Shown here piece by piece: positions 43,736-51,680 of a DNA stretch of 64,000 bases (within the stretch, counting starts at the first letter, position 1; the number at the start of each line of letters is the position of its first letter). The notes below the pieces were generated by a model. That model saw only the letters and a list, made by a program, of their open reading frames with translations, was not told where the DNA came from and did not search any database. The stretch covers positions 124,001-188,000 of the forward strand of contig NZ_BDBV01000022.1 in NCBI RefSeq assembly GCF_001613165.1, given 5' to 3'. Both the position numbers and the translations under genes were made by a program. The DNA is from Nocardia mexicana NBRC 108244 (GTDB taxonomy: Bacteria > Actinomycetota > Actinomycetes > Mycobacteriales > Mycobacteriaceae).

Positions 43736-45973
43736 TTACGGATGGGGATGCCGGAGGCGACGCGCGCGGCGCGTTCCTTGCTGCAGCGCGGCCAGCGACG
43801 TCCGCGCGGTGGCGGGGCTGCGCGGGTGGCCGGGTGAGGTGTCGGCAGCGATCTCGTCGTCCGGCGGAGCGAGGGTGCGGGGTCGTTGTCGTCGCGGGAG
43901 CGGTGGTCTCCGGTTCTCGGTGGGGTCGACGGGTGTCCGCGCCGCGGCCTGGCCGTCGAGCGCCGGGGGCGAATCGGCCGCCGGGACAAGGGCAGCGGCG
44001 GTTCGAGTGTCGCGGGCTACCTGCGCGCTCGTGCGATCCACCGCCGACCACGGAATCAGCACGATCGCAGTGACTCCGCCGTAGGCCGATTCCTGCAGGC
44101 TGACCGTGACGGCGTGCCGGCGCGACAGCCGCCCGACCACGAACATGCCCAGCTGCCGCTGCCCGGCCAGCGCCATCTCGTGGAATTCGGGTGGCTCGCG
44201 CAGCAATCGATTGATCCGCTCGCGCTCGTCGAATCCGATGCCCAGGCCCTGATCGACGATCTCGACGACCACCCCGCGGCCGACCATGGTCCCGTGCACC
44301 GAGATCGCCGCCTCCGGCGGCGAGAACGACGCCGCGTTGTCGATCAGCTCGGCGAGCAGATGGATGAGATCGGCGACGGTGGGGCCGAGAATGCCGACCG
44401 CGGGCAGCCGGACCGTGCTCACGCGGGCGAAGCCCTCGGTCTCCGACGCCGCGCTGCGCACGATCTCTTCCAGGTCGACCGGATCGCGCCAGCGTCGGCC
44501 GGGTGCACGCCCCCCGAGGATGAGCAGGTTCTCGGCATTGCGCCGGGCCCGGGTCGCCAGGTGGTCGAGCTGGAACAGCAGCTCGAGATGTTCGGGGTCG
44601 AGCTGCTTGGACTCCGCGATATCGAGGACGTCGAGCTGCCTGCGGACCAGGGCCTGGCTGCGGAAGGCGATGTCCAGGAAGACCTTGTTGAACCCCTCGC
44701 GGGTGCGTGCCTCGGCCACCGCGGCGTCGACGGCGGTGCGCTGCGCGATGGCGAAAGCGTCTGCCACCTGGCCGATTTCGTCGGTACCGCGGTCCACGAC
44801 CACGTCCTGTTCCATAACAACCTGCTCGCCGCGATGGATGCGCTCGATGGCGGCGGGCAGGCCTTGCCGCGCCAGATCGAGGCTGGCCGAGCGCAGCGAG
44901 CGCAGTCGCCGCACGAGACGGTTGGCGAGCAGCAACGCGGCCGTGGCGGCGGCCAGTGTGACAGCCAGGACGGCGGCGCCCGCAGCGAGCGATCGTGTGA
45001 ACGCCCGACCGGCGAGATCCTGGGACATCGCGACGGTGCGCTGGAACTGATCCCGGAGCAGTCCCGTGAGCCGGACGCCGACGGACTGCTCGGCCGCCAG
45101 CCACTCGGTGTAGGGAACCGTGAGTATTCCGTTGTCCGCCAGCCCGTTCCGGGCAGCGTCGACGAGACGCCATTCGGGGCTGTCGACAAGTTCCCGGTAT
45201 CGGGCCTCGGCGGTGGGCATCAGGTGCGCGGCGACCGCCGCCAATTCCTGCCGATACGCGCCTCCGAGCTGAGTGATCGCCAGCCGTTCGGAGGTGTCGA
45301 GCCGGTCGCGGACCAGCCCGGATCTGATGAGCCCGACGACGTGTGCATGCGTATCCGTCGCTCGCAGCAGGGCGTACCCGCTCATCTCCGCAGCCAGTAC
45401 GTCGTTATCGGAGGCATTGTGCACGCTGCTTTCCTGACCACCGTCGGCGATGGCGCCGACGAGCCGCGTGTAGAAGTCGCCGACCTCCCGCGAGGCGATC
45501 CGGCGCTCGTCCACGGCCCGGCGGACGGTGGGCAACTCGGTGAGGAGCTGCCCGAAATCGACGGTGAAGCGAGAGATCGCGGCCTGGTCGAGGTCCTTGG
45601 CGCGCTCGGAGATCCGAACGGTGGCGTCGAGCGCGGCGTTCATATCGGCTCGCCGGGCCTGCAGGTCCGACTCGGCCGCCGGCGACCCTGCCAGCATGGA
45701 CATGCTCCCGGTCCGCTCTTCCTGCACCGTGCCGACGAAGCGCAGGAGCGGGTCGATCACGGTTGCGCGGTAATCCGACCACTCCCGCGCGGAGTACGCG
45801 TCCGCCGTCAGCACGGTGGCCGTCGCAGCGCAGGTCACGAACATCGCGGCACTCGGGACGAGAGCGATCGCCAGCACTTTCGAACGGACGCTCGGCGACC
45901 GGAACTGCCACCTGCGCAACGGATTTCGGGATCGTCGGGTACCGGAACTCGGCTGATCAACCGGCGATCGCAC
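43736..45973 (-). CDS. nitrate/nitrite-sensor-type histidine kinase-like protein (conservon A-type)
   Basis: A 745-residue membrane sensor. First membrane helix about residues 30-58 (SKVLAIALVPSAAMFVTC), extracellular NIT-like helical domain about 60-330 (RFVGTVQEERTGSMSMLAGS), second helix about 335-360, HAMP linker (RRLRSLRSASLDLARQG), and an HATPase domain (LAELIDNAASFSPPEA, VVVEIVDQGLGIG). The C-terminal 100 residues are Pro/Arg-rich and disordered. GTG at 45973 has AGAGGAG upstream. It heads a conservon A-B-C set. The AT-rich element lies about 100 bases upstream of its start. Confidence 0.9.
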   Translation of the reverse strand: MRSPVDQPSSGTRRSRNPLRRWQFRSPSVRSKVLAIALVPSAAMFVTCAATATVLTADAYSAREWSDYRATVIDPLLRFVGTVQEERTGSMSMLAGSPAAESDLQARRADMNAALDATVRISERAKDLDQAAISRFTVDFGQLLTELPTVRRAVDERRIASREVGDFYTRLVGAIADGGQESSVHNASDNDVLAAEMSGYALLRATDTHAHVVGLIRSGLVRDRLDTSERLAITQLGGAYRQELAAVAAHLMPTAEARYRELVDSPEWRLVDAARNGLADNGILTVPYTEWLAAEQSVGVRLTGLLRDQFQRTVAMSQDLAGRAFTRSLAAGAAVLAVTLAAATAALLLANRLVRRLRSLRSASLDLARQGLPAAIERIHRGEQVVMEQDVVVDRGTDEIGQVADAFAIAQRTAVDAAVAEARTREGFNKVFLDIAFRSQALVRRQLDVLDIAESKQLDPEHLELLFQLDHLATRARRNAENLLILGGRAPGRRWRDPVDLEEIVRSAASETEGFARVSTVRLPAVGILGPTVADLIHLLAELIDNAASFSPPEAAISVHGTMVGRGVVVEIVDQGLGIGFDERERINRLLREPPEFHEMALAGQRQLGMFVVGRLSRRHAVTVSLQESAYGGVTAIVLIPWSAVDRTSAQVARDTRTAAALVPAADSPPALDGQAAARTPVDPTENRRPPLPRRQRPRTLAPPDDEIAADTSPGHPRSPATARTSLAALQQGTRRARRLRHPHP

Positions 45974-46074
45974 GGGCTGGCTCCTCTGGTACGACGTCGT
46001 CCCGTATCGCCTGGACGGCGACCGGCTCGGAGGATGTGACGTATCGGCTGTTGTCAGAGGATACGGTAGCAAGG

Positions 46075-46094
46075 CACTATATATTATGTTGCAT
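46075..46094. promoter_or_regulatory. AT-rich element, conservon promoter
   Basis: Plus strand reads CTATATATTATGTTG, containing the exact core decamer. It lies about 100 bases before the conservon sensor start; the only other neighbour is the 3' end of the MmyB-like gene, so the conservon is the likely target. Confidence 0.65.
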
Positions 46095-46179
46095 GTTCGG
46101 GCAAGGAATGCGGGCAGCCGATGAAAACGGTTGTCGCACCATGCAGTCGGTGCGGGGGCGGTCGGTCGGCGACGCGCGG

Positions 46180-47085
46180 CTACTCGTCGGGCCTGGACAC
46201 TGTTGTGTCGGCGCGGTCGGTGGCAGCAGGGGAGTGCTCGGTCGCGACCCAGCTCGCGAGTAGTTGCAGCGCCTCGTGCGAGGGCGAATTCGGTTCCGCG
46301 GTATAGCCGAACATCGTCAGGCCGGTGTCGCCCGCGAGCGCGAGGGCCTCGAAGCGCAGAGTCATGTCGCCGACCAGTCGATGGTGGAATCGTTTGGTGC
46401 CGCGCCGGTGGGCGCGGACCTCGTGGGCGGCCCACCGGGTCCGGAATTCGTCACTGCGAGTAGCCAATTCGCCGATGAGTCCGGTGACGGCCGTGGAGTA
46501 GGGGGACCGTGCCGCCTCGACACGCAGCAGTCCGACGACGTCGTTGGCGGCTTTTTCCCAGGCGGGGAACGTCTCGCCGGCGCGGGTGTCGAGGAAGATG
46601 AATCGGGCCAGATTGGGTACTCCGGACGACCGGTCGAAGACGTCGGCGTAGATTGCTCGTCCCAGCGCGTTGGCGGCCAGTATGTCCATGTGCCCGTTCT
46701 GGACGATGGCGGGGGCCGTCACCATCGCGTCCATCAGCGCCTGGACGCCCTCGGGAACCACCTGGCGTGCTATCCGGGCACGGGATCTGGTCTTACCCGA
46801 CTTCTCCGTGGCGGCGCGGGCCAGATCGAACAGGTGCGTCGTCTCCTCCTCGTCGAGCAGGAGGGCCGAGGCGATGGCCTGCAGCACCTCGTCGGACACA
46901 CCGGCGACGCGCCCCCGCTCGACCTGGATGTAGTACTCGGTGCTGACCCCGGCCAGGCGTGCGACCTCCTCCCGGCGCAGGCCCGCAACCCGGCGGCGCC
47001 CGACGACCGGCAGCCCCACCTGGTCCGGGGTGATCTTCGCGCGCCGGGTCATCAGGAAGTCTCTGATGTCCTTGGCGATCTCCAT
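46180..47085 (-). CDS. MmyB-like helix-turn-helix regulator
   Basis: A 301-residue regulator. The N-terminal XRE-type helix-turn-helix (GLRREEVARLAGVSTEYYIQ, then VERGRVAGVSDEVLQAIASAL) is followed by the MmyB-like ligand-binding domain (MDAMVTAPAIVQNGHMDILA, LARFIFLDTRAGETFPAWEKA, RTRWAAHEVRAHRRGTKRFHH). Such proteins bind fatty-acid-like ligands in the few cases studied. It is divergent from the hydrolase gene at 47242, its likely target. Confidence 0.9.
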   Translation of the reverse strand: MEIAKDIRDFLMTRRAKITPDQVGLPVVGRRRVAGLRREEVARLAGVSTEYYIQVERGRVAGVSDEVLQAIASALLLDEEETTHLFDLARAATEKSGKTRSRARIARQVVPEGVQALMDAMVTAPAIVQNGHMDILAANALGRAIYADVFDRSSGVPNLARFIFLDTRAGETFPAWEKAANDVVGLLRVEAARSPYSTAVTGLIGELATRSDEFRTRWAAHEVRAHRRGTKRFHHRLVGDMTLRFEALALAGDTGLTMFGYTAEPNSPSHEALQLLASWVATEHSPAATDRADTTVSRPDE

Positions 47086-47241
47086 ATGACCAGGTTATGC
47101 CGGTGCGGCTCGGTGATGGAGAGGCTGCTGGTCCCCCCTATAACCGCGCACTCCCACGCGCGCGTCCGAGGTCGCAGGCTGGAGTCACCGCTCGGACCGA
47201 CCGGCCGAGCGAAGAACCGGACAACAGTGAGGGAGTCACTC

Positions 47242-48168
47242 ATGGAGGCCATCAGCTTCCGGAACGGCCCGATCAGCATGGCGGGCAATCTCTATCTTCC
47301 GTCGGACTTCGATCCGAAGGGCAGCTACGCCGCGGTCGTGGCGGTCCACCCCGGCGGCGGCGTGAAGGAGCAGGCCGCGGGGCTGTATGCGAGCAAGCTG
47401 GCCGATCAGGGTTTCGTGGCCGTCGCCTACGACGCGTCGTTCCAGGGGCAGAGCGGCGGCGAACCGCACCACCTCGAGGATCCGGCCGCCCGGGTCGAGG
47501 ATGTGCGCGCCGCCGTGGACTATCTGCAGACCCTGGAGTACGTCGACCCCGAGCGCATCGGTGCGCTCGGCATCTGCGCCGGCGGCGGGTACGCCGTCAA
47601 TGCCGCGATGACCGACTACCGAGTCAAGGCGATCACCACGGTCAGCGCCGTCAATATCGGCACCTCGTTCCGCCGCGGCTGGTTCGGCGCCGATCCCGAC
47701 TCGGCGGCGGTGCCGACACTGCAGGCGGCGGCGCAGCAGCGCACCGCCGAGGCGCAGGGCGCGGATCCGGTGTACATCCCCTACGTGCCGCCGGAGCCGG
47801 ACGAGAACACCCCGGCCGACCTCGTCGAGGCCAAGGACTACTACCTGACCCCGCGCGCCCAGCACCCGAACGCGAAGAACAAGCAGCTGTTCACCAAGAG
47901 CATCTCGCGGATCTTCACCTTCGACGCCTTCCACCTGGTCGAGGACCTGCTCATCCAGCCGGTACTGATCGTGGCGGGCAGCGAGGCGGGTTCGCTGTGG
48001 ATGTCCACCGAACTGCACGGACGGGCGCGCAGCTCGAAGAAACTGGTGGTCGTCGAGGGCGGCACCCACATGGACTTCTACGACATCCCCAAGTACGTGG
48101 ACCACGCCGTGTCCGAGGCCGTGCCGTTTTTCCGGGAGAACCTGGCGGGTAGCTCCGGCGAGAGCTGA
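47242..48168 (+). CDS. dienelactone-hydrolase-like alpha/beta hydrolase
   Basis: A 308-residue alpha/beta hydrolase. The nucleophile elbow reads IGALGICAGGGYAVNAA, with Cys in the nucleophile position as in dienelactone hydrolases; the late Asp and His are plausible in LIVAGSEAGSLW and EGGTHMDFYDIP. No leader peptide. ATG at 47242 has GGGAG upstream. The family acts on lactones, esters or small polyketide-like compounds. It is divergent from the MmyB-like regulator, a very common actinobacterial pair, and ends at a strong shared terminator. Confidence 0.88.
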   Translation: MEAISFRNGPISMAGNLYLPSDFDPKGSYAAVVAVHPGGGVKEQAAGLYASKLADQGFVAVAYDASFQGQSGGEPHHLEDPAARVEDVRAAVDYLQTLEYVDPERIGALGICAGGGYAVNAAMTDYRVKAITTVSAVNIGTSFRRGWFGADPDSAAVPTLQAAAQQRTAEAQGADPVYIPYVPPEPDENTPADLVEAKDYYLTPRAQHPNAKNKQLFTKSISRIFTFDAFHLVEDLLIQPVLIVAGSEAGSLWMSTELHGRARSSKKLVVVEGGTHMDFYDIPKYVDHAVSEAVPFFRENLAGSSGES

Positions 48169-48212
48169 GATCCCGTGTGCGAGCAGCAGGTGCCGCACAT
48201 GAAACTCTTCCA

Positions 48213-48250
48213 GGCCCCCGCGCACTTCGGATGTGAAGTGTGCGGGGGCC
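48213..48250. terminator. strong bidirectional hairpin
   Basis: A 16-base stem (GGCCCCCGCGCACTTC against its complement, one G-T pair) with a 6-base loop lies between the converging hydrolase and PrpD genes. Confidence 0.85.
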
Positions 48251-48356
48251 CGGGGCGCAATCGGTCGGCAGTCGTCGATGGGGTGTGTGGATTCCGGCTG
48301 AAGCTTGCCGGAATGACGGGGGAGCCGTTGTGCTGAACGATCGGGGTGCCGCTGTG

Positions 48357-49754
48357 CTACGGAATCCGCAGCAATGCGGCGAATTCCGTTGCGGTGGTGG
48401 CCGGGTCGGTCGACTTGATCGCCCGCAGCAGTTTCTCGCCGCGATCAGGGCCCAGGGCCGTGCTGGTGAGTTCACGGAACTTGGCGTCGAGATCCGCTGG
48501 GGGCATGGGGTTTTCGGCGGTTCCCAGCGGGCTGTCGACGAAGATGCTCTCGCTGGTGCCGTCGCGATAGTCGACGGTGATATCGGCGACCCACTTCCCG
48601 GGGTAGCCGGTGTCGAGCTCGGGGTCCACCTCGATCTTCACCTGACGCGCGAGAGCGGCGACCGCGCTGCCGCCGCCCAGATCGAGCCGCCCCTGCATGT
48701 AGTCGTGATGGGTCCGGAACCCGTTGCCCAGGCCGAGAATCGACAGCGCGAACTGGAAGGGCAGGCTGTACTGCAGATGCTCGATGGTGCGGGGCGCGTA
48801 GGCATTCGCGTTCCGGGTGCCGATGATGACATCGCCTCCGGTCTGGATGCCGAGCCGGATGCCGTCGATCTCGCCGGCGCGCGCCGACAGTTGCCGTGCG
48901 CCGTCGATGTAGGCGTGGTTGATGCCGCAGCAACAGTACGGCTTGATCCACACACGGGTGATCTCGAACGGCACGTCCGGGGCGAATGCGGCGACGGCCG
49001 TCTCTCCGGCGTCTCGCCCAGCGTACGTGCGGAAGAATCCTTTGCCGCCGGTCAGAAACGTGGTTGGCCCGGTGATCCCGGCGGCGGCCAGCTCGGCGGC
49101 GCGGATGCCGTTGCGGGTGCCGATCCCGGAATGGAGCCGCTTCACCGAACCGCCGGACGACGTGTACTCCGTCGTTCCCGAGCAGTGACTGAGGGCGATC
49201 GCCAAGGCGTGCACGGTGCGCTCGAGGTCGAAGCCGCGCATCTTGGCGGTCACGGCGGCGGCGCCGAAGGCCGACAGCAGTCCGTGCGGGTGGAAACCGC
49301 GCTCCAGCAGCTCCGGCGCGGCCAGCACGCCGATCCGGGTGTAGACCTCGTACCCGGCGACGATTCCCGTGATCACCTCGCGCAGCGAGGATCCCAGTTC
49401 CTCGCCGATAGCGAGCGCCGCGGAGACCACGCAGCTGCCGGGGTGGCTCGAGCTGGCGCGGTGGGCGTCGTCGTACTCGAATCCGTGGCCGAGCGTCGCA
49501 TTGACGAACGCCGCGTCGGCGGGGCCCATCGCGTCGCCGCTGCCCGTGGTGTGAGCACGGCCCGGCGCATGTGCCGCGCGGGCGAGCTCCTGGACCGCCC
49601 GGCTCCAGGGCAGCGCGGCGCACCCGATCTGGACCGCGAGCTGGTCCTGCATCAGGCGCCGTGCTCCGTCGAGAGCCTCGGGTGGAATCGAGTCGTACTC
49701 GAGCTCGGTGACCAGTCGGGCCACGGCGGTCTCGAGTGCCGGAATGTTCTGCAT
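48357..49754 (-). CDS. MmgE/PrpD-family protein (copy 1)
   Basis: A 465-residue protein of the MmgE/PrpD family, which includes 2-methylcitrate dehydratase, cis-aconitate decarboxylase and iminodisuccinate epimerase. Family stretches: NATLGHGFEYDDAHRASSSHPG (about residues 85-106), GTTEYTSSGGSVKRLHSGIG and the PYCCCGINHAYIDGA segment. Three adjacent Cys are unusual here. Which reaction it performs cannot be read from sequence. ATG at 49754 has AAAGG upstream. It is divergent from the CoA-transferase at 49869, with the AT-rich element between them. Confidence 0.87.
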   Translation of the reverse strand: MQNIPALETAVARLVTELEYDSIPPEALDGARRLMQDQLAVQIGCAALPWSRAVQELARAAHAPGRAHTTGSGDAMGPADAAFVNATLGHGFEYDDAHRASSSHPGSCVVSAALAIGEELGSSLREVITGIVAGYEVYTRIGVLAAPELLERGFHPHGLLSAFGAAAVTAKMRGFDLERTVHALAIALSHCSGTTEYTSSGGSVKRLHSGIGTRNGIRAAELAAAGITGPTTFLTGGKGFFRTYAGRDAGETAVAAFAPDVPFEITRVWIKPYCCCGINHAYIDGARQLSARAGEIDGIRLGIQTGGDVIIGTRNANAYAPRTIEHLQYSLPFQFALSILGLGNGFRTHHDYMQGRLDLGGGSAVAALARQVKIEVDPELDTGYPGKWVADITVDYRDGTSESIFVDSPLGTAENPMPPADLDAKFRELTSTALGPDRGEKLLRAIKSTDPATTATEFAALLRIP

Positions 49755-49824
49755 TTCAGGACCTTTCGCGGGGACATGCCGGGCGCCTCCACCCGTGATC
49801 CGGATTATGCGCACCGTGTGATGT

Positions 49825-49847
49825 GGCATACTATATATTATATTCAA
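49825..49847. promoter_or_regulatory. AT-rich element, PrpD 1/CoA-transferase 1 divergent promoter
   Basis: Reads ACTATATATTATATTC, one base away from the core decamer. The bases that follow (AAAATTGAGGTTGG) resemble those after the element at 51085 (ATAAGTTGAGGTGG), so the two promoters share more than the core. Confidence 0.65.
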
Positions 49848-49868
49848 AATTGAGGTTGGAGGCCTGCC

Positions 49869-51041
49869 ATGCAGCACAAGCCGCTCGACGGTATCCGGAT
49901 CCTGGAGATCGGTGGCTACATTTCGCTTCCCTTCGCCACCTCGCTGCTGTGCGCGCTGGGGGCCGAGGTGGTGAAGGTGGAGAAGCCGGTCGACGGTGAG
50001 GACTTCCGGCGTCACCAGAACAATGGGAGCCCGTATTTCCGGCAGTACAACACCGGAAAGCGCAGCCTGTCGGTCGATCTGAAGCGGCCGGAGGGAGTCG
50101 CGCTGGTCAAGGCGCTGGTGCCGCGATTCGACGTGGTCCTCGAGAACCTCCGGCCCGGAAAGCTGGCAGCCATGGGGCTCGGCCCCGACGAGTGCCGCGC
50201 GCTGCGGCCCGATATCGTCTACGGCTCGGTGACCGGATTCGGTCCCGGCGGCCCGCTGGCCGACCGCCCCGCGTACGACACCATCGGGCACGCCTTCGGC
50301 GGCCTCTACTCGCTGTTCGGCGACGAGGGCCGTCCGCAGCTGGCGGGCGGGCTGAGCGCGGACCTGGTCACCGGGCTGAGTACGGCGACGGGCGTCCTGG
50401 CGGCTCTGGTGGGCCGTCTGCGGACCGGGTCGCCGCAGCACGTGCAGACCTCGATCATGGAGGCCGTGAGCACCCTGACCGCCGACGGGGTCACCCAGTC
50501 GTTCGAGCTGGGCGCCGATCCGAGCCGGCAGAGCAGGCATCCGCAGGCGCAGAACTTCTGTGTCGAGACCGCGTCGGGGGAGTACCTGGCCGTGCACCTG
50601 TCGTCGTCTCAGAAGTTCTGGCGCGCACTGTGTTCGGCGATGGATCGGCTCGATCTGACCGAGGACCCCCGCTTCGCGGAGTACCGCCCGCGGGAGGCCA
50701 ATTACTTCGATCTGGTCAAGATCGTGGAGGCGGAATTCGCGAAAAAGCCGGTGCGCCATTGGGAAGAGGTCCTCACCGCCGCGGATGTGCCCTTCGCGCC
50801 GGTTCTTTCGATGACCGGGTACCTGAAGCACGAGCAGGTCCGGTGGCTGGGGCTGGTCGAGCCGCAGTCCGACGGACTGGCGGTGCTGCGTCCCCCGTGG
50901 ACGTTCGACGGGGAGCGCCCCGACCGGCCGGGCTCCGCGCCCCGGGTCGGGGTCGACAGTCGCGCCGTCGCCGCGGAGGTGTACTCCGCCGAGCAGATCG
51001 ATGCACTGGTCGAGGCGGACGTCCTGTTCGCCGACGGCTGA
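49869..51041 (+). CDS. CaiB/BaiF CoA-transferase (copy 1)
   Basis: A 390-residue family III CoA-transferase, which moves CoA between carboxylic acids through an aspartyl intermediate. N-terminal LDGIRILEIGGYISLPFATS, then GAEVVKVEKP, catalytic Asp about residue 137 in RPAYDTIGHAFGG, and the GSVTGFGPGGPLADRP segment. ATG at 49869 has GGAGG upstream. The 5' position next to the AT-rich element and before the MaoC gene suggests it activates the pathway substrate with CoA. Confidence 0.92.
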   Translation: MQHKPLDGIRILEIGGYISLPFATSLLCALGAEVVKVEKPVDGEDFRRHQNNGSPYFRQYNTGKRSLSVDLKRPEGVALVKALVPRFDVVLENLRPGKLAAMGLGPDECRALRPDIVYGSVTGFGPGGPLADRPAYDTIGHAFGGLYSLFGDEGRPQLAGGLSADLVTGLSTATGVLAALVGRLRTGSPQHVQTSIMEAVSTLTADGVTQSFELGADPSRQSRHPQAQNFCVETASGEYLAVHLSSSQKFWRALCSAMDRLDLTEDPRFAEYRPREANYFDLVKIVEAEFAKKPVRHWEEVLTAADVPFAPVLSMTGYLKHEQVRWLGLVEPQSDGLAVLRPPWTFDGERPDRPGSAPRVGVDSRAVAAEVYSAEQIDALVEADVLFADG

Positions 51042-51084
51042 CGCGCGACGGCTGATAGCGCAACGGCCGCAACTATTCAATGCG

Positions 51085-51106
51085 ACAACATAATATATAA
51101 TGTTAT
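51085..51106. promoter_or_regulatory. AT-rich element, MaoC operon promoter
   Basis: The most symmetrical copy: AACATAATATATAATGTT is an 18-base near-palindrome with arms AACAT/ATGTT. It lies 60-80 bases before the MaoC ATG. Confidence 0.7.
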
Positions 51107-51163
51107 AAGTTGAGGTGGTCTGCGGACAGCGGAGCGCACCTCACAGGATCGAAAGGACTTGTC

Positions 51164-51643
51164 ATGCCCGGCCTCTATTTCGAGGAATTCGAACCCGGAA
51201 GCGTCATCGAGCACCCGACGCGGCGCACGGTGACCGAGATGGACAACGTCTTGTTCAGCACGCTGACACTGAATGTGGCGCCGCTGCACCTGGACGCCGA
51301 GTACAGCAAGGGCTCGATCTACGGGCAGCGGCTGGTCAACAGCCTGTTCATCCTCGGGCTGGTCTCGGGGATCACGGTGCCCGACACGACCCTCGGCACA
51401 ACCTTGGGCAACCTCGGGTTCCAGGAGGTGAAGTTCCCGGCGCCGGTCTTCCACGGCGACACCATCCGGGTGCGGACCGAGATCGTGACGAAGCGGGAAT
51501 CCAAGAGCCGCAACGACTCCGGCATCGTCACCTTCCGCCATCAGGGCATCAACCAGCGCGACGAGGTCGTCTGCGACTGCCTGCGGGCGGGATTGATGCT
51601 GAAGCGTTCCGCCGCACCGGAACCGGCGGCCACGGCGTCCTGA
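51164..51643 (+). CDS. MaoC-family hydratase
   Basis: A 159-residue hotdog-fold protein of the MaoC family, the size of single-domain enoyl-CoA hydratases. The hydratase region reads NVAPLHLDAEYSKGSIYGQR then LVNSLFILGLVSG; the His and Asp of LHLDAEYS are the expected catalytic pair. VNS in place of the usual HG pattern recalls hydratases of mesaconyl- and itaconyl-CoA type, but that is inference. ATG at 51164 has AAAGGA upstream. It opens the unit MaoC-synthetase-acyl-CoA dehydrogenase. Confidence 0.88.
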   Translation: MPGLYFEEFEPGSVIEHPTRRTVTEMDNVLFSTLTLNVAPLHLDAEYSKGSIYGQRLVNSLFILGLVSGITVPDTTLGTTLGNLGFQEVKFPAPVFHGDTIRVRTEIVTKRESKSRNDSGIVTFRHQGINQRDEVVCDCLRAGLMLKRSAAPEPAATAS

Positions 51644-51680
51644 GTGGGGCGAAGGCGCGGAAAGAAAGGATGTGCCCGCG

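Noticed and set aside
43886..46039. A 717-codon plus-strand frame opposite the conservon sensor
   Set aside because: No motif; the sensor kinase on the minus strand accounts for the sequence.
49755..51080. Upstream extension of the PrpD 1 frame by 442 codons
   Set aside because: It would run antisense through the CoA-transferase gene and across the promoter; ATG at 49754 with AAAGG gives the normal family length.
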